Source: CAYPYI01 sp964415085 (GTDB lineage Bacteria; Bacillota; Clostridia; Tissierellales; Tissierellaceae). From it: a stretch of DNA of 8,410 bases. Under the pieces are notes generated by a model that saw only the letters and a list, made by a program, of their open reading frames with translations, did no database searches and was not told the origin of the DNA. The DNA is taken from positions 1 through 8,410 of the forward strand of contig CAYPYI010000062.1 of assembly GCA_964415085.1 (NCBI GenBank). The letters run 5' to 3'. Made by a program: the position numbers and the translations under genes. Positions 1-7,527 of this stretch are shown one piece after another. The number at the start of each line of letters is the position of its first letter. The stretch's first letter is position 1.

Positions 1-10
1 ATTTTTTTAA

Positions 11-1402
11 TTACTTCGCTAAATTATATAATGCCTTAGTATATATAGTTACAAGTTTTAATAAGTGATCTATTTCTATAAACTCATTCTTTTGATGAGC
101 TAGTTCTACTTGTCCTGGAAATACTGGCCCAAATGCTACAGCATTATCTATAGCTCTTGCATATGTTCCCCCACCTATTGTAATAGGTTTTGAGCTTTCA
201 TCATTTGTTTCTTCTCTATATACATTCATAAGTTGTTCAACTAAAAAATTATCTTCAGGTACGTATAATGGTTCCTGGCTACTCTTTTTTATTAAATTTA
301 TTCCTAATCCTGAAATACTACTATTAATACCATTATAGACTTCTTCTTCTGAAGATTTAATAGGATATCTAATATTAGAAGTTAAGATTATTTTTTCATC
401 TTCAACTTTTATAACACCTACGTTGAAATTTAATTTACCTGATATGTCATCTTCCAGGCCACATCCTATATTTTCTCCATTTACATTAAATCCTATTTTT
501 TCATTATAGAATTTTGCAAACTCTTTAAAAGAGTTTCCATCTTCTAATATCTCTTCTAAAACCTCTAATAGATAGGATATAGCATTTTTACCAACTTCAG
601 GAGTACTTCCATGAGCGGATACTCCATTTGCCTTAATGGTCATCATAGACCCCTCTATAGAATACTCTATATCATAGCCATTATCAATATATTTATCAAC
701 AATCTCTACTGCACGATTTCCATCTGTTAAATCTAATTCAACTACTGCTAAATCCGGAACCATGTTAGGAGCATTTCCTCCTTTTAAAGATATCACCTTC
801 ACTTTACCATCATTTGAAGTTATATCTTTTTCAAGATCAAATACAAGTATTCCTTTTTCTCCATAAATTACAGGGAAGTTAGCATCTGGTGTAAATGCCA
901 TAGTTGGTGGCTCTACAATACTAAAATAGTGGTCCATACATTTCCATCCAGTTTCTTCATTTGCACCAAAAATAATTCTTATCTTTCTACTTAATTTCAC
1001 ATCTAAATCTTTTAATATTTTCATAGCATAAACTACAGCTATCGCTGGACCTTTATCGTCCATAGTACCTCTTCCATAAATTTTATCATCATGTATTTCT
1101 GCTGCATATGGTGGATACTTCCAACCATCTCCTTCTGGAACTACGTCTATATGAGCTAAAACACCCACAGTTTCTTCCTGATCTCCTAAATCAGCATGAG
1201 CTGCATATCCATCAAAGTCTTCAACTTTAAATCCTAAATCACTACATAATTTTATAACATTATCAAGTGCCTTTCTTACCCCATCACCAAAAGGTGCATT
1301 TTCACTAGTTTTTTCCTCTTCTACTGATTTTATTCTAACTAGTTCTTGAGTTGATCTTATTATTTCATCTTTATAATTATTAACAAGTATATCAAAATCC
1401 AT
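11..1402 (-). CDS. pepV: Dipeptidase PepV (M20 family zinc metallopeptidase)
   Basis: Predicted cytoplasmic dinuclear-zinc dipeptidase that splits dipeptides and related short N-terminal substrates into free amino acids. The 463-residue length matches the PepV/Sapep family (about 465-470). Metal-site motifs are in the expected order: LAHIDVVPEGDGW with His84, GRGTMDDKGP with Asp115/116, the catalytic and metal-binding NEETG with Glu149/150, TPDANFP with Asp173, and a C-terminal AHQKNEF with His436. The inserted lid/dimerisation-like domain of this family would occupy roughly residues 185-380. There is no signal peptide. The ATG overlaps the TAA of the upstream aldolase gene by one base (TAATG), and GAGGTGA lies at 1407-1413 inside the aldolase 3' end, so translation is probably coupled. 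The start agrees with the family N-terminus. The stop is 10 nt from the window edge, so no terminator can be judged. The family call is firm; substrate range is inferred. Confidence 0.94.
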   Translation of the reverse strand: MDFDILVNNYKDEIIRSTQELVRIKSVEEEKTSENAPFGDGVRKALDNVIKLCSDLGFKVEDFDGYAAHADLGDQEETVGVLAHIDVVPEGDGWKYPPYAAEIHDDKIYGRGTMDDKGPAIAVVYAMKILKDLDVKLSRKIRIIFGANEETGWKCMDHYFSIVEPPTMAFTPDANFPVIYGEKGILVFDLEKDITSNDGKVKVISLKGGNAPNMVPDLAVVELDLTDGNRAVEIVDKYIDNGYDIEYSIEGSMMTIKANGVSAHGSTPEVGKNAISYLLEVLEEILEDGNSFKEFAKFYNEKIGFNVNGENIGCGLEDDISGKLNFNVGVIKVEDEKIILTSNIRYPIKSSEEEVYNGINSSISGLGINLIKKSSQEPLYVPEDNFLVEQLMNVYREETNDESSKPITIGGGTYARAIDNAVAFGPVFPGQVELAHQKNEFIEIDHLLKLVTIYTKALYNLAK

Positions 1403-2415
1403 TACTTCACCTCTTTTAGTTTTTTTATAAAGTTATCAATTTCTTCTTTTTCTGTATCAAAAGAAGTCACAATTCTAACATAGTCATCATTTATAACATT
1501 AAATCCGATTTCATCTTTTAATGCATTTATATATTTCTTGTCCATATTAAGAAATATCATGTTTCCATATAAATTATCATCTATTTTAATATTATCTATT
1601 TTTTTAAGTTCATTTTTTAGATATGTGGCCATATCATTTGAATGTTTTGCATTTTCATACCATATATTATCATCTATATAAGGAATAAATTGAGCTGATA
1701 AATATCTCATCTTGGATAATAACTGCATACCTTGTTTTCTATGGAATTTTATTTCTTCATCCAATTTCTCATTAAGACATACTATAGCTTCTCCTATCAT
1801 CATTCCATTTTTAGTACCACCAAAAGATAATATGTCTACACCTGTTTTTACTACCATATCTTCAAATGTTGTGTTAAGAGCTACAACTGCATTTGATATT
1901 CTTGCCCCATCCAAGTGAAGATACATATTATTTTCATGAGCATAATCAGCTATTTCCTTAATTTCTTCATTTGTGTATAAAGTTCCAAGTTCAGTTAATT
2001 GTGAGATTGATATTACTTTTGCTTGGGATAAATGTTCATCTCCTAAGTTATTTACATATTTTTGAATATCTTCTATTTTAATTTTGCCATTATGATTTTC
2101 AACTTGTAATATCTTTGAGCCTGAGAATCTCTCAAAAGCTCCTGCTTCATCTGTATTTATATGCGCCGTATCAGTACATACAACCCCTTGATAAGGTCTT
2201 AGTATGCTAGATAAAGCTATAACATTAGATGCCGTTCCACTTGTAACATAATATACAGTTACTTCTTTATTTAATAGTTTTGAAATTCTTTTTGTAGCTT
2301 CAGCTGAGTAAAAATCTTCTCCATATGGATTCTCATGATTTTTATTTATCTTAAGTAAATATTCTAAAATTCTATTATCTACTCCTGATACATTATCCGA
2401 TTTAAACATTTTCAT
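1402..2415 (-). CDS. Low-specificity L-threonine aldolase-type PLP enzyme
   Basis: Predicted fold-type I PLP enzyme of the beta-eliminating lyase/threonine aldolase family (LtaE/LtaA type), which cleaves L-threonine or allo-threonine to glycine and acetaldehyde; the reaction is reversible. The 337-residue length is normal. Visible landmarks are YVTSGTASN (57-64, phosphate-binding loop), AHINTDEAG with His85 (ring stacking), LHLDGARI with Asp169 and Arg172 (PLP pyridine and carboxylate contacts), and SFGGTKNG with Lys202 as the Schiff-base lysine. The first ATG at 2415 is chosen because GGGAGGG at 2421-2427 is 5 nt upstream; a second in-frame ATG (Met3, 2409) is possible and would begin MFKSDN. 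The gene follows thrS after a palindromic terminator and overlaps pepV by 1 nt. L versus L-allo preference and physiological direction cannot be read from sequence. Confidence 0.92.
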   Translation of the reverse strand: MKMFKSDNVSGVDNRILEYLLKINKNHENPYGEDFYSAEATKRISKLLNKEVTVYYVTSGTASNVIALSSILRPYQGVVCTDTAHINTDEAGAFERFSGSKILQVENHNGKIKIEDIQKYVNNLGDEHLSQAKVISISQLTELGTLYTNEEIKEIADYAHENNMYLHLDGARISNAVVALNTTFEDMVVKTGVDILSFGGTKNGMMIGEAIVCLNEKLDEEIKFHRKQGMQLLSKMRYLSAQFIPYIDDNIWYENAKHSNDMATYLKNELKKIDNIKIDDNLYGNMIFLNMDKKYINALKDEIGFNVINDDYVRIVTSFDTEKEEIDNFIKKLKEVK

Positions 2416-2420
2416 AATAT

Positions 2421-2427
2421 CCCTCCC
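2421..2427 (-). promoter_or_regulatory. Ribosome binding site of the threonine aldolase gene
   Basis: The minus-strand sequence GGGAGGG sits 5 nt before the ATG at 2415 and 11 nt before the alternative ATG at 2409. The spacing slightly favours the first start. It lies only 9 nt beyond the foot of the palindromic terminator, so folding of that hairpin could influence ribosome access. Confidence 0.75.
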
Positions 2428-2436
2428 AATTAGAAT

Positions 2437-2464
2437 GAAAAAGTAGAGATATCTCTACTTTTTC
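2437..2464 (-). terminator. 28-bp perfect palindrome, probable intrinsic terminator after thrS
   Basis: Each 14-nt half is the exact reverse complement of the other (left half GAAAAAGTAGAGAT). In RNA this can fold as an 11-12 bp hairpin with an A/U-rich foot and a short loop, ending in five U, starting about 30 nt after the thrS stop. The symmetry would allow it to work on either strand, although no convergent gene is present. Only 21 nt separate it from the aldolase ATG, leaving no room for a full promoter after it. Read-through, or a promoter upstream of or overlapping the palindrome, must therefore supply the aldolase-pepV pair. An alternative reading is an operator-like inverted repeat. 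Confidence 0.75.
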
Positions 2465-2493
2465 TTATACTTAATATAAATTTACCCTAATAA

Positions 2494-4404
2494 TTAATTT
2501 TTATTCTCTATCTCATCACTTAGCTTAGATATGAATTCATCTACTTTTAATTGTCCTAAATCTCCTTCATCTCTACTTCTTACTGAAACAGATTCACTAT
2601 TTACCTCTTGTTCTCCTACTATTAACATGTATGGAGTTTTACTAAGCTGAGCTTCTCTTATCTTAAATCCTACTTTTTCATCTCTTGAGTCTACTTCAAC
2701 CCTGATGCCATCTTTTTTCATTTTTTCTTTTACTTCATATGCATAGTCATTAAATTTACTTGAAATTGGTAAGATTTTAACTTGTACAGGTGCTAACCAA
2801 GCTGGGAATTTACCTGCATAATGTTCTATTAATATTCCCATAAATCTTTCCATTGAACCAAATAGGGCTCTATGAATCATCACTGGTCTTTTCTTCTCAC
2901 CATTATTATCAATATACTCCATTTCAAATCTTTCAGGCATTTGGAAATCTAATTGTATAGTTCCGCATTGCCAAGTTCTTCCTATTGCATCTTCTAATTG
3001 GAAGTCTATTTTTGGACCGTAGAACGCTCCATCTCCCTCATCTATTCTATATTCTATTCCCTTTTCTTCTAATGCTTCTTTAAGACCATTTTCTGCTATA
3101 TCCCATTGTTCTTCAGATCCCATTGAATTCTCAGGTCTAGTTGATAATTCTACACTATATTTGAATCCAAAAGTACTGTAAATTAAATCTGCAAGTTCTA
3201 TTACTTCAACTAACTGATCTTTTACTTGTTCTGGTAAACAGAATACATGGGCATCATCTTGAGTAAATGATCTAACTCTCATAAGTCCATGCAATGTTCC
3301 TGATAATTCGTGTCTATGAACAAGACCTAATTCACCCCATTTAAGTGGTAAATCTCTATAACTTCTTAAACCTGATTTATAAATCAAAATACTTCCTGGA
3401 CAGTTCATAGGTTTTATCGCATAGTTTTCATCATCTATAACTGTTAGATACATATTATCTTTGTAGTGATCCCAGTGACCTGATTGCAACCATAACTCTT
3501 GATTTAAGATAATAGGAGTTTTTATTTCTCCATATCCTTTTTCTAAATGTATCTCTCTCCAGAAATTTTCAAGTTCATTTCTTAATATCATGCCTTTTGG
3601 ATGGAAGAATGGGAATCCTGGTCCCTCTTCATGTATACTGAATAAGTCCATTTCTTTTCCTAATTTTCTATGATCTCTCTTTTTAGCTTCTTCTAATCTA
3701 TTTAGATATTCATCTAAATCTTTTTTCTTTTCAAAAGAAACGCCATAGATTCTTTGAAGCATTGTATTGTTTTCATTTCCTCTCCAATATGCTCCAGCTA
3801 TACTCAAAAGTTTTACAGCTTTAACTTTTTTAGTTTCATATAAATGTGGTCCTGCACATAAATCTACAAAATCCCCCATTTTATAAACTGTTATTTCTTC
3901 ATCTTCTGGTAATTCTTCTATAAGTTCAACTTTGTAAATTTCATCTTTTTCCTTAAAGAAATCTATCGCTTCTTGTCTAGACATTACAATTCTTTCTAAC
4001 TTATAATTTTCTTTAGCTATCTTTTTCATTTCGTTTTCTATTTTTTCTAAATCTTCTGGAACAAATCTATGCTCTGTATCTAAATCATAATAGAATCCAT
4101 TTTCAATAGCTGGTCCTATTGCAAATTTTACTCCTGGATATAAATTTTGAACTGCATGAGCTAATATATGTGATGATGTATGCCAGAATATTTCTTTTCC
4201 TTCTTTATCTTCAAATTTTACAATTTTAACATCTGCGTCCTCATTTACACTCTCTTGCATTCCCATAGTTTTTCCGTTAACCACAGCACCTAATGCCACC
4301 CTTGCAAGTCCTTCTGAAATATCTTTTGCTATATCATAAACTAATACACCCTTGTCATGTTCTTTTACTGACCCATCTGGTAAAGTAATTTTAATTTTTT
4401 CCAT
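2494..4404 (-). CDS. thrS: Threonine--tRNA ligase (ThrRS)
   Basis: Class II aminoacyl-tRNA synthetase that charges tRNA-Thr in the cytoplasm and edits Ser-tRNA-Thr. From the ATG at 4404 it is 636 residues, the usual full-length bacterial size. Order of domains: TGS domain (about 1-62); N2 editing domain with HTSSH (His75, His79) and CAGPH (Cys183, His187); catalytic core with the zinc ligands Cys335 (MNCPGS), His386 (QDDAHVF) and His511 (MIHRALFGSMERF, which includes motif 3); motif 2 around HRHELSG (363-369); and a C-terminal anticodon-binding domain (about 540-636). An in-frame ATG at 4446 would add 14 residues but lies in the terminator stem and has no ribosome site. The 4404 start has AGGAGGG at 4410-4416 and gives the family N-terminus MEKIKITLPDGS. 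Expression should be controlled by the T-box leader immediately upstream. Confidence 0.98.
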   Translation of the reverse strand: MEKIKITLPDGSVKEHDKGVLVYDIAKDISEGLARVALGAVVNGKTMGMQESVNEDADVKIVKFEDKEGKEIFWHTSSHILAHAVQNLYPGVKFAIGPAIENGFYYDLDTEHRFVPEDLEKIENEMKKIAKENYKLERIVMSRQEAIDFFKEKDEIYKVELIEELPEDEEITVYKMGDFVDLCAGPHLYETKKVKAVKLLSIAGAYWRGNENNTMLQRIYGVSFEKKKDLDEYLNRLEEAKKRDHRKLGKEMDLFSIHEEGPGFPFFHPKGMILRNELENFWREIHLEKGYGEIKTPIILNQELWLQSGHWDHYKDNMYLTVIDDENYAIKPMNCPGSILIYKSGLRSYRDLPLKWGELGLVHRHELSGTLHGLMRVRSFTQDDAHVFCLPEQVKDQLVEVIELADLIYSTFGFKYSVELSTRPENSMGSEEQWDIAENGLKEALEEKGIEYRIDEGDGAFYGPKIDFQLEDAIGRTWQCGTIQLDFQMPERFEMEYIDNNGEKKRPVMIHRALFGSMERFMGILIEHYAGKFPAWLAPVQVKILPISSKFNDYAYEVKEKMKKDGIRVEVDSRDEKVGFKIREAQLSKTPYMLIVGEQEVNSESVSVRSRDEGDLGQLKVDEFISKLSDEIENKN

Positions 4405-4409
4405 AATAA

Positions 4410-4416
4410 CCCTCCT
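4410..4416 (-). promoter_or_regulatory. Ribosome binding site that fixes the thrS start
   Basis: The minus-strand AGGAGGG is 5 nt before ATG 4404. It lies after the T-box terminator and its U-run, so it is transcribed only when the antiterminator forms. It supports the 636-residue ThrRS start over the longer in-frame reading from 4446. Confidence 0.85.
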
Positions 4417-4430
4417 ATTTAAAATTTTAT

Positions 4431-4476
4431 AAAAAAATCCTCTCACCCCTACATTTACATGTAGGGACGAAAGGAT
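4431..4476 (-). terminator. T-box leader terminator upstream of thrS
   Basis: Positions 4476 down to 4437 form an 18-bp stem (three G.U pairs, no mismatches) with the 4-nt loop GUAA, followed by a run of U (4437-4431). The 5' arm contains the CGUCCCU segment that pairs with the T-box sequence in the alternative antiterminator, so the two structures exclude each other. This is the off state when tRNA-Thr is charged. Confidence 0.93.
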
Positions 4477-4668
4477 ATATTATTTCGTGGTTCCACCCTA
4501 ATTACTTCTTAATTAGTACATTTAACGCATGTATACGAGATCCTTATTCAGACCTGGCTCTGGGGTAGTCTTCAACTATCTTTCATATAAGTAAAATCTC
4601 AGCTATATTTACTCTCTCTGTAAAGAAATAATAATTTACTCGTCCCATCATTGCCTTATTTTCAATTA
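4431..4668 (-). promoter_or_regulatory. Threonine-specific T-box riboswitch leader of thrS
   Basis: A transcriptional T-box leader about 240 nt long that senses uncharged tRNA-Thr. The T-box AGGGUGGAACCACG lies at 4486-4499. Its AGGG and ACG pair with CGU-CCCU in the terminator 5' arm (4464-4470), leaving the UGGAACC bulge; UGGA predicts a tRNA ending in UCCA. The base of Stem I is GGC (4653-4655) with GCC (4556-4558) and UGGG (4644-4647) with CCCA (4561-4564), separated by an AAUGA/GA kink-turn-like bulge. The specifier side reads GAAG-ACU-A, with ACU (Thr) at 4567-4569; the next triplet ACC is also a threonine codon. The 5' side carries AGUA, as expected for the loop-E part of the specifier loop. 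A Stem III-like hairpin (GUAUACAU with AUGUAC) falls at about 4515-4536. The upper Stem I and Stem II pairings were not fully resolved by eye. Confidence 0.94.
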
Positions 4669-4673
4669 ACAAC

Positions 4674-4702
4674 ATTATATATTTTAATATTAGCTTTGTC
4701 AA
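4674..4702 (-). promoter_or_regulatory. Consensus sigma-A promoter of the thrS leader
   Basis: A perfect -35 TTGACA (4697-4702), a 17-nt spacer and a perfect -10 TATAAT (4674-4679) on the minus strand. The -35 begins 1 nt after the hisS stop codon. The predicted start of transcription is near 4667, just upstream of Stem I. With full consensus boxes, control of thrS is expected to rest on attenuation in the leader rather than on initiation. Confidence 0.9.
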
Positions 4703-4703
4703 A

Positions 4704-6014
4704 CTATTTAATTTTTTCTATTAATTCATCAAATGATACTTCTTCTTGATCTCCTGTTATCATATTCTTTAAAGAATAGGTATTGTTTTCTACTTCACTT
4801 TCTCCAATTATAACAACATAAGGAATCTGAAGTTTATCAGCATATCCAAATTTCTTGCCCATTTTATCATTTTCTACATATATCTGTGCTGGTATATTTT
4901 TACTTCTTATCATATTAACAGTTCTTACCCCAGCTTCCATACAGCCTTTCATAGGTATAATTAAAGCTTTTGATAGAGTCTTTGTATTAGGTTTTATAAT
5001 GCCAGCCTCTCTTAATTGGAAGAACAATCTAGTAAGTCCTATAGATATACCTACACCAGGCATTTTTAAATCCGTAAAGTTAGATGCTAAATCATCATAT
5101 CTTCCCCCAGAACAAACACTTCCTACATCTTTGTAATCATCTAAAATAGTTTCATAAACTGTTCCAGTATAATAATCAAGACCTCTTGCTATAGTTAAAT
5201 CTATTTCATAGTTAGATTCAATTACTCCAAATTCTTTAATGTAATTAGAAACTATTTCTAATTCATCTAAGCCTTCTTTGAATAAATCACTATCTACTTC
5301 TAATTCTTTTAACTGTTCTATTATTTCTTGATTTGTACCTTTTATATTTATAAAGTCAATTACTTTCAAACTATCTTCTTCTGTTAGACCTTGTTCCATC
5401 AATTCTTTTTGTACTTTATCTTTTCCTATTTTCTCTAGCTTATCTATACTTCTTAGTACATATGTACTATCATTTATTCCTAAGCTTTCAAAAAATCCAC
5501 TTAAAAGTTTTCTATTATTTATTTTTATTGTAAATGAATCAAAACCTAAATCTTTAAATGTTTTATATATTACGCTTGGAATTTCAGCATCATTTATAAT
5601 ATCTAACTTACCATTTCCTATTATATCAACATCACATTGATAAAACTCTCTAAATCTTCCTCTTTGATTTCTTTCTCCTCTATATACTTTTCCTATATGA
5701 TATCTTCTAAAAGGAAATGTAAGTTCCGAGAAATATAAAGTTGAATATTTAGCTAGTGGAACTGTTAAGTCAAATCTTAATGCCATTTCTGTACCTTCAG
5801 TTTCAATTTCATAAATTTGTTGTGCCGTTTCACCGCCACCTTTAGCTAGTAAAACTTCCTTCCACTCTATGTTAGGTGTATTAATTGGAACAAATCCATG
5901 TAATTCATAATTTTTCTTTATCGTATCCATCATATCATTGAATAAAATTTGATCTTCTGGAAGTAGTTCCATAAACCCAGCAATTGTAGATGGTTTTATT
6001 TTATTTTCAGTCAT
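4704..6014 (-). CDS. hisS: Histidine--tRNA ligase (HisRS), eukaryote-like sequence type
   Basis: Class II synthetase that charges tRNA-His. The 436 residues contain a complete catalytic core and a C-terminal anticodon-binding domain (about 348-436), so this is not a catalytically dead HisZ. Landmarks: motif 2 YRGERNQRGRFREFYQCD (111-128), the histidine-specific ARGLDYYTG (276-284), GGRYDDL (303-309) and motif 3 GVGISIGLTRL with Arg329. Instead of the LRPEGT loop common in bacterial HisRS it has LRFDLTVPLAKY (79-90). Other segments (KINNRKLLSGFF, RSIDKLEKIG, IPYVVIIGESEV) also resemble eukaryotic and Bacteroidetes-type HisRS. The start has TGGAGGT at 6021-6027, 6 nt upstream. No T-box precedes it, and the common hisS-aspS pairing is absent here. 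It could be the only HisRS or a second copy. Confidence 0.94.
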   Translation of the reverse strand: MTENKIKPSTIAGFMELLPEDQILFNDMMDTIKKNYELHGFVPINTPNIEWKEVLLAKGGGETAQQIYEIETEGTEMALRFDLTVPLAKYSTLYFSELTFPFRRYHIGKVYRGERNQRGRFREFYQCDVDIIGNGKLDIINDAEIPSVIYKTFKDLGFDSFTIKINNRKLLSGFFESLGINDSTYVLRSIDKLEKIGKDKVQKELMEQGLTEEDSLKVIDFINIKGTNQEIIEQLKELEVDSDLFKEGLDELEIVSNYIKEFGVIESNYEIDLTIARGLDYYTGTVYETILDDYKDVGSVCSGGRYDDLASNFTDLKMPGVGISIGLTRLFFQLREAGIIKPNTKTLSKALIIPMKGCMEAGVRTVNMIRSKNIPAQIYVENDKMGKKFGYADKLQIPYVVIIGESEVENNTYSLKNMITGDQEEVSFDELIEKIK

Positions 6015-6020
6015 ATAATT

Positions 6021-6027
6021 ACCTCCA
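6021..6027 (-). promoter_or_regulatory. Ribosome binding site of hisS
   Basis: The minus-strand TGGAGGT is 6 nt before the ATG at 6014, which supports the 436-residue reading. Confidence 0.8.
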
Positions 6028-6047
6028 TTTAACTATTTATATATATT

Positions 6048-6053
6048 ATTATA
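6048..6053 (-). promoter_or_regulatory. Possible -10 box in front of hisS
   Basis: A perfect TATAAT in the 84-nt gap between the S41 peptidase gene and hisS would start transcription near 6041. The hexamer 17 nt upstream (TAAAGT) is a poor -35 and the area is almost pure A+T, so the match may be chance. A 6-bp hairpin just upstream (ACTTTA with TAAAGT, about 6071-6088) has no U-run and is not a convincing terminator. hisS may therefore also be read from the genes upstream. Confidence 0.3.
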
Positions 6054-6098
6054 TAATATCATTAATTTATACTTTATGAAAGTAAAGTTACATATTAT

Positions 6099-7517
6099 CT
6101 AATTATTTTCATTTATAAGCTTGTTTATAAATTCAATTATATTTTCCTCTGCAAATTCTGATTCTATCCATATGTCTGGTTCAAAACCATAGAATTCTTT
6201 AAAATATTTGTCATTATAGTGAACATACATATTACCAAAGTTAACACTTATATAGGAGTTATTTAAAACCACATTATAGACACTAGAACTTTTCATTGTA
6301 CCAGATGTTGGAATACCTACAAGAATTGAATTAGTCATATGTTTAAACATGTCTATTAGATGTTCACTAGCAGATGATGTTGATCCATCAACTAAAATGA
6401 ATAAAGGCTCTTTTTTTCTATACATTTTATCTGATTTTCTTAGAATAAAAGTATTATCATTTACCCGTTCATATCCCATAAATTTAAGGTGGGATTTTAT
6501 TAAATTTATATCATAAGCGTATCCTTCTATATAAAACTTATTAATATTAACATTTATTATACTATCATGAGAATATAGAGGTTTATTTCCTGAATAAGTG
6601 TAAAAAATTCCCGATGCCAAAACCCCATTCCCTCCATGATTTCCTCTTAAATCTAATATCTGGTAATCTTTCTTAGCTAAAGAAGAAACTTTATCAATAA
6701 TATATCTTTGATATATCTCATCTTCTGGATGATAAAATTCTTTTATTCTTAAAGCTGCATAATTTTCATTTTCATAGTATTCAGGCTCTAAAGTATCATG
6801 ATTTAAATTATTTGTACTTTTCCAAACAAGATCTATTTTTTTATTATTTTCCAAAATAATCTCTTTTACTTGCTTTTCATTTATTTTATTTTTCTTGAAA
6901 AATAATCTATAGATGATTTCTCCTTGGCTGTTTATAGATGGCTTTATATATTCTTTTAAGGCTTCTATATTTTTAATTTTTTCATTTCCTATATAATATT
7001 CGTTTTCTATATTATTAATTATAATTCCTTCAGCTACTTGAGTTATAAAGTTAGGTTTTAATTTCCTTTTATTTATTGTAAAGTGTGAGTCATCTATATA
7101 TTTTAAATGCCTAAGTAATATGATTTCAAGTTCCTTACTAGTCATACCATCATATATTTCATTATATATTCTATCTCTTGCTAAATCTAATTCTCCTAAA
7201 CTATTAATAATTTTATAAAGAGTATATTTATCCTCTAATTCCTTCATCAAATAGTCTACATCTTCTTTCGCTTGTTCTTTACTTAATCTTTTATAAGGAA
7301 AGAACTTATCTTCTGTTTGATATGAATTTATATTTTCATCTTTCGAAAATAAATTTTCATTGTAGAAATCATTAATATATAAATCTTTACCTAAAACAAA
7401 AGGCTTTTTAAATGAATATATTTCTTTTAAAGGTATATTTCTTTTATTATATATATTAAAGCTTATAGCTAGTAGAAATGTAATGATTACTATATATATC
7501 AAATATCTTTTTTTCAT
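6099..7517 (-). CDS. Membrane-anchored or secreted S41-family peptidase
   Basis: Predicted extracytoplasmic serine peptidase of the S41 (C-terminal processing/tricorn-core) family, 472 residues. Residues 5-22 are a hydrophobic signal anchor or signal peptide after MKKR; there is no lipobox cysteine. A helical N-terminal part (about 78-140) leads to YIDDSHF (Ser144-His145), then the S41 core YQILDLRGNHGGNG (285-298) and the nucleophile motif LVDGSTSSASEHL with Ser382, followed by VGIPTSGTMKSS and GFEPDIWI (444-451). The position that holds the catalytic lysine in CtpA/Tsp enzymes (25 residues after the Ser) is Thr407. The DSH motif fits the Ser-His of the tricorn-like S41B group, so a Ser/His/Glu mechanism is more likely than Ser/Lys. 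No PDZ domain is evident. The GGGGG ribosome site (7523-7527) abuts the stop of the preceding gene, 10 nt away, so the two are probably cotranscribed. Substrate is unknown. Confidence 0.85.
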   Translation of the reverse strand: MKKRYLIYIVIITFLLAISFNIYNKRNIPLKEIYSFKKPFVLGKDLYINDFYNENLFSKDENINSYQTEDKFFPYKRLSKEQAKEDVDYLMKELEDKYTLYKIINSLGELDLARDRIYNEIYDGMTSKELEIILLRHLKYIDDSHFTINKRKLKPNFITQVAEGIIINNIENEYYIGNEKIKNIEALKEYIKPSINSQGEIIYRLFFKKNKINEKQVKEIILENNKKIDLVWKSTNNLNHDTLEPEYYENENYAALRIKEFYHPEDEIYQRYIIDKVSSLAKKDYQILDLRGNHGGNGVLASGIFYTYSGNKPLYSHDSIINVNINKFYIEGYAYDINLIKSHLKFMGYERVNDNTFILRKSDKMYRKKEPLFILVDGSTSSASEHLIDMFKHMTNSILVGIPTSGTMKSSSVYNVVLNNSYISVNFGNMYVHYNDKYFKEFYGFEPDIWIESEFAEENIIEFINKLINENN

Positions 7518-7527
7518 AAGATCCCCC

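Noticed and set aside
1712..1918. A 68-codon plus-strand reading frame.
   Set aside because: It lies wholly opposite the threonine aldolase gene across its PLP-lysine region, has no ribosome site, and looks like an antisense shadow.
4405..4446. A 14-residue N-terminal extension of ThrRS from an in-frame ATG at 4446.
   Set aside because: It would be encoded by the T-box terminator stem and U-run, has no ribosome site, and is absent from the family; AGGAGGG precedes the ATG at 4404.
4855..5136. A 93-codon plus-strand reading frame with a hydrophobic start.
   Set aside because: It is antisense to the conserved C-terminal half of HisRS; the hydrophobic stretch is what such a complement gives in A+T-rich DNA.
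6071..6088. A 6-bp hairpin (ACTTTA/TAAAGT) between the S41 gene and hisS as a terminator.
   Set aside because: The stem is weak and no U-run follows, so it is probably chance.
6015..6098. A T-box or other leader in front of hisS.
   Set aside because: The gap is only 84 nt, with no T-box sequence, no strong hairpin and no leader peptide.
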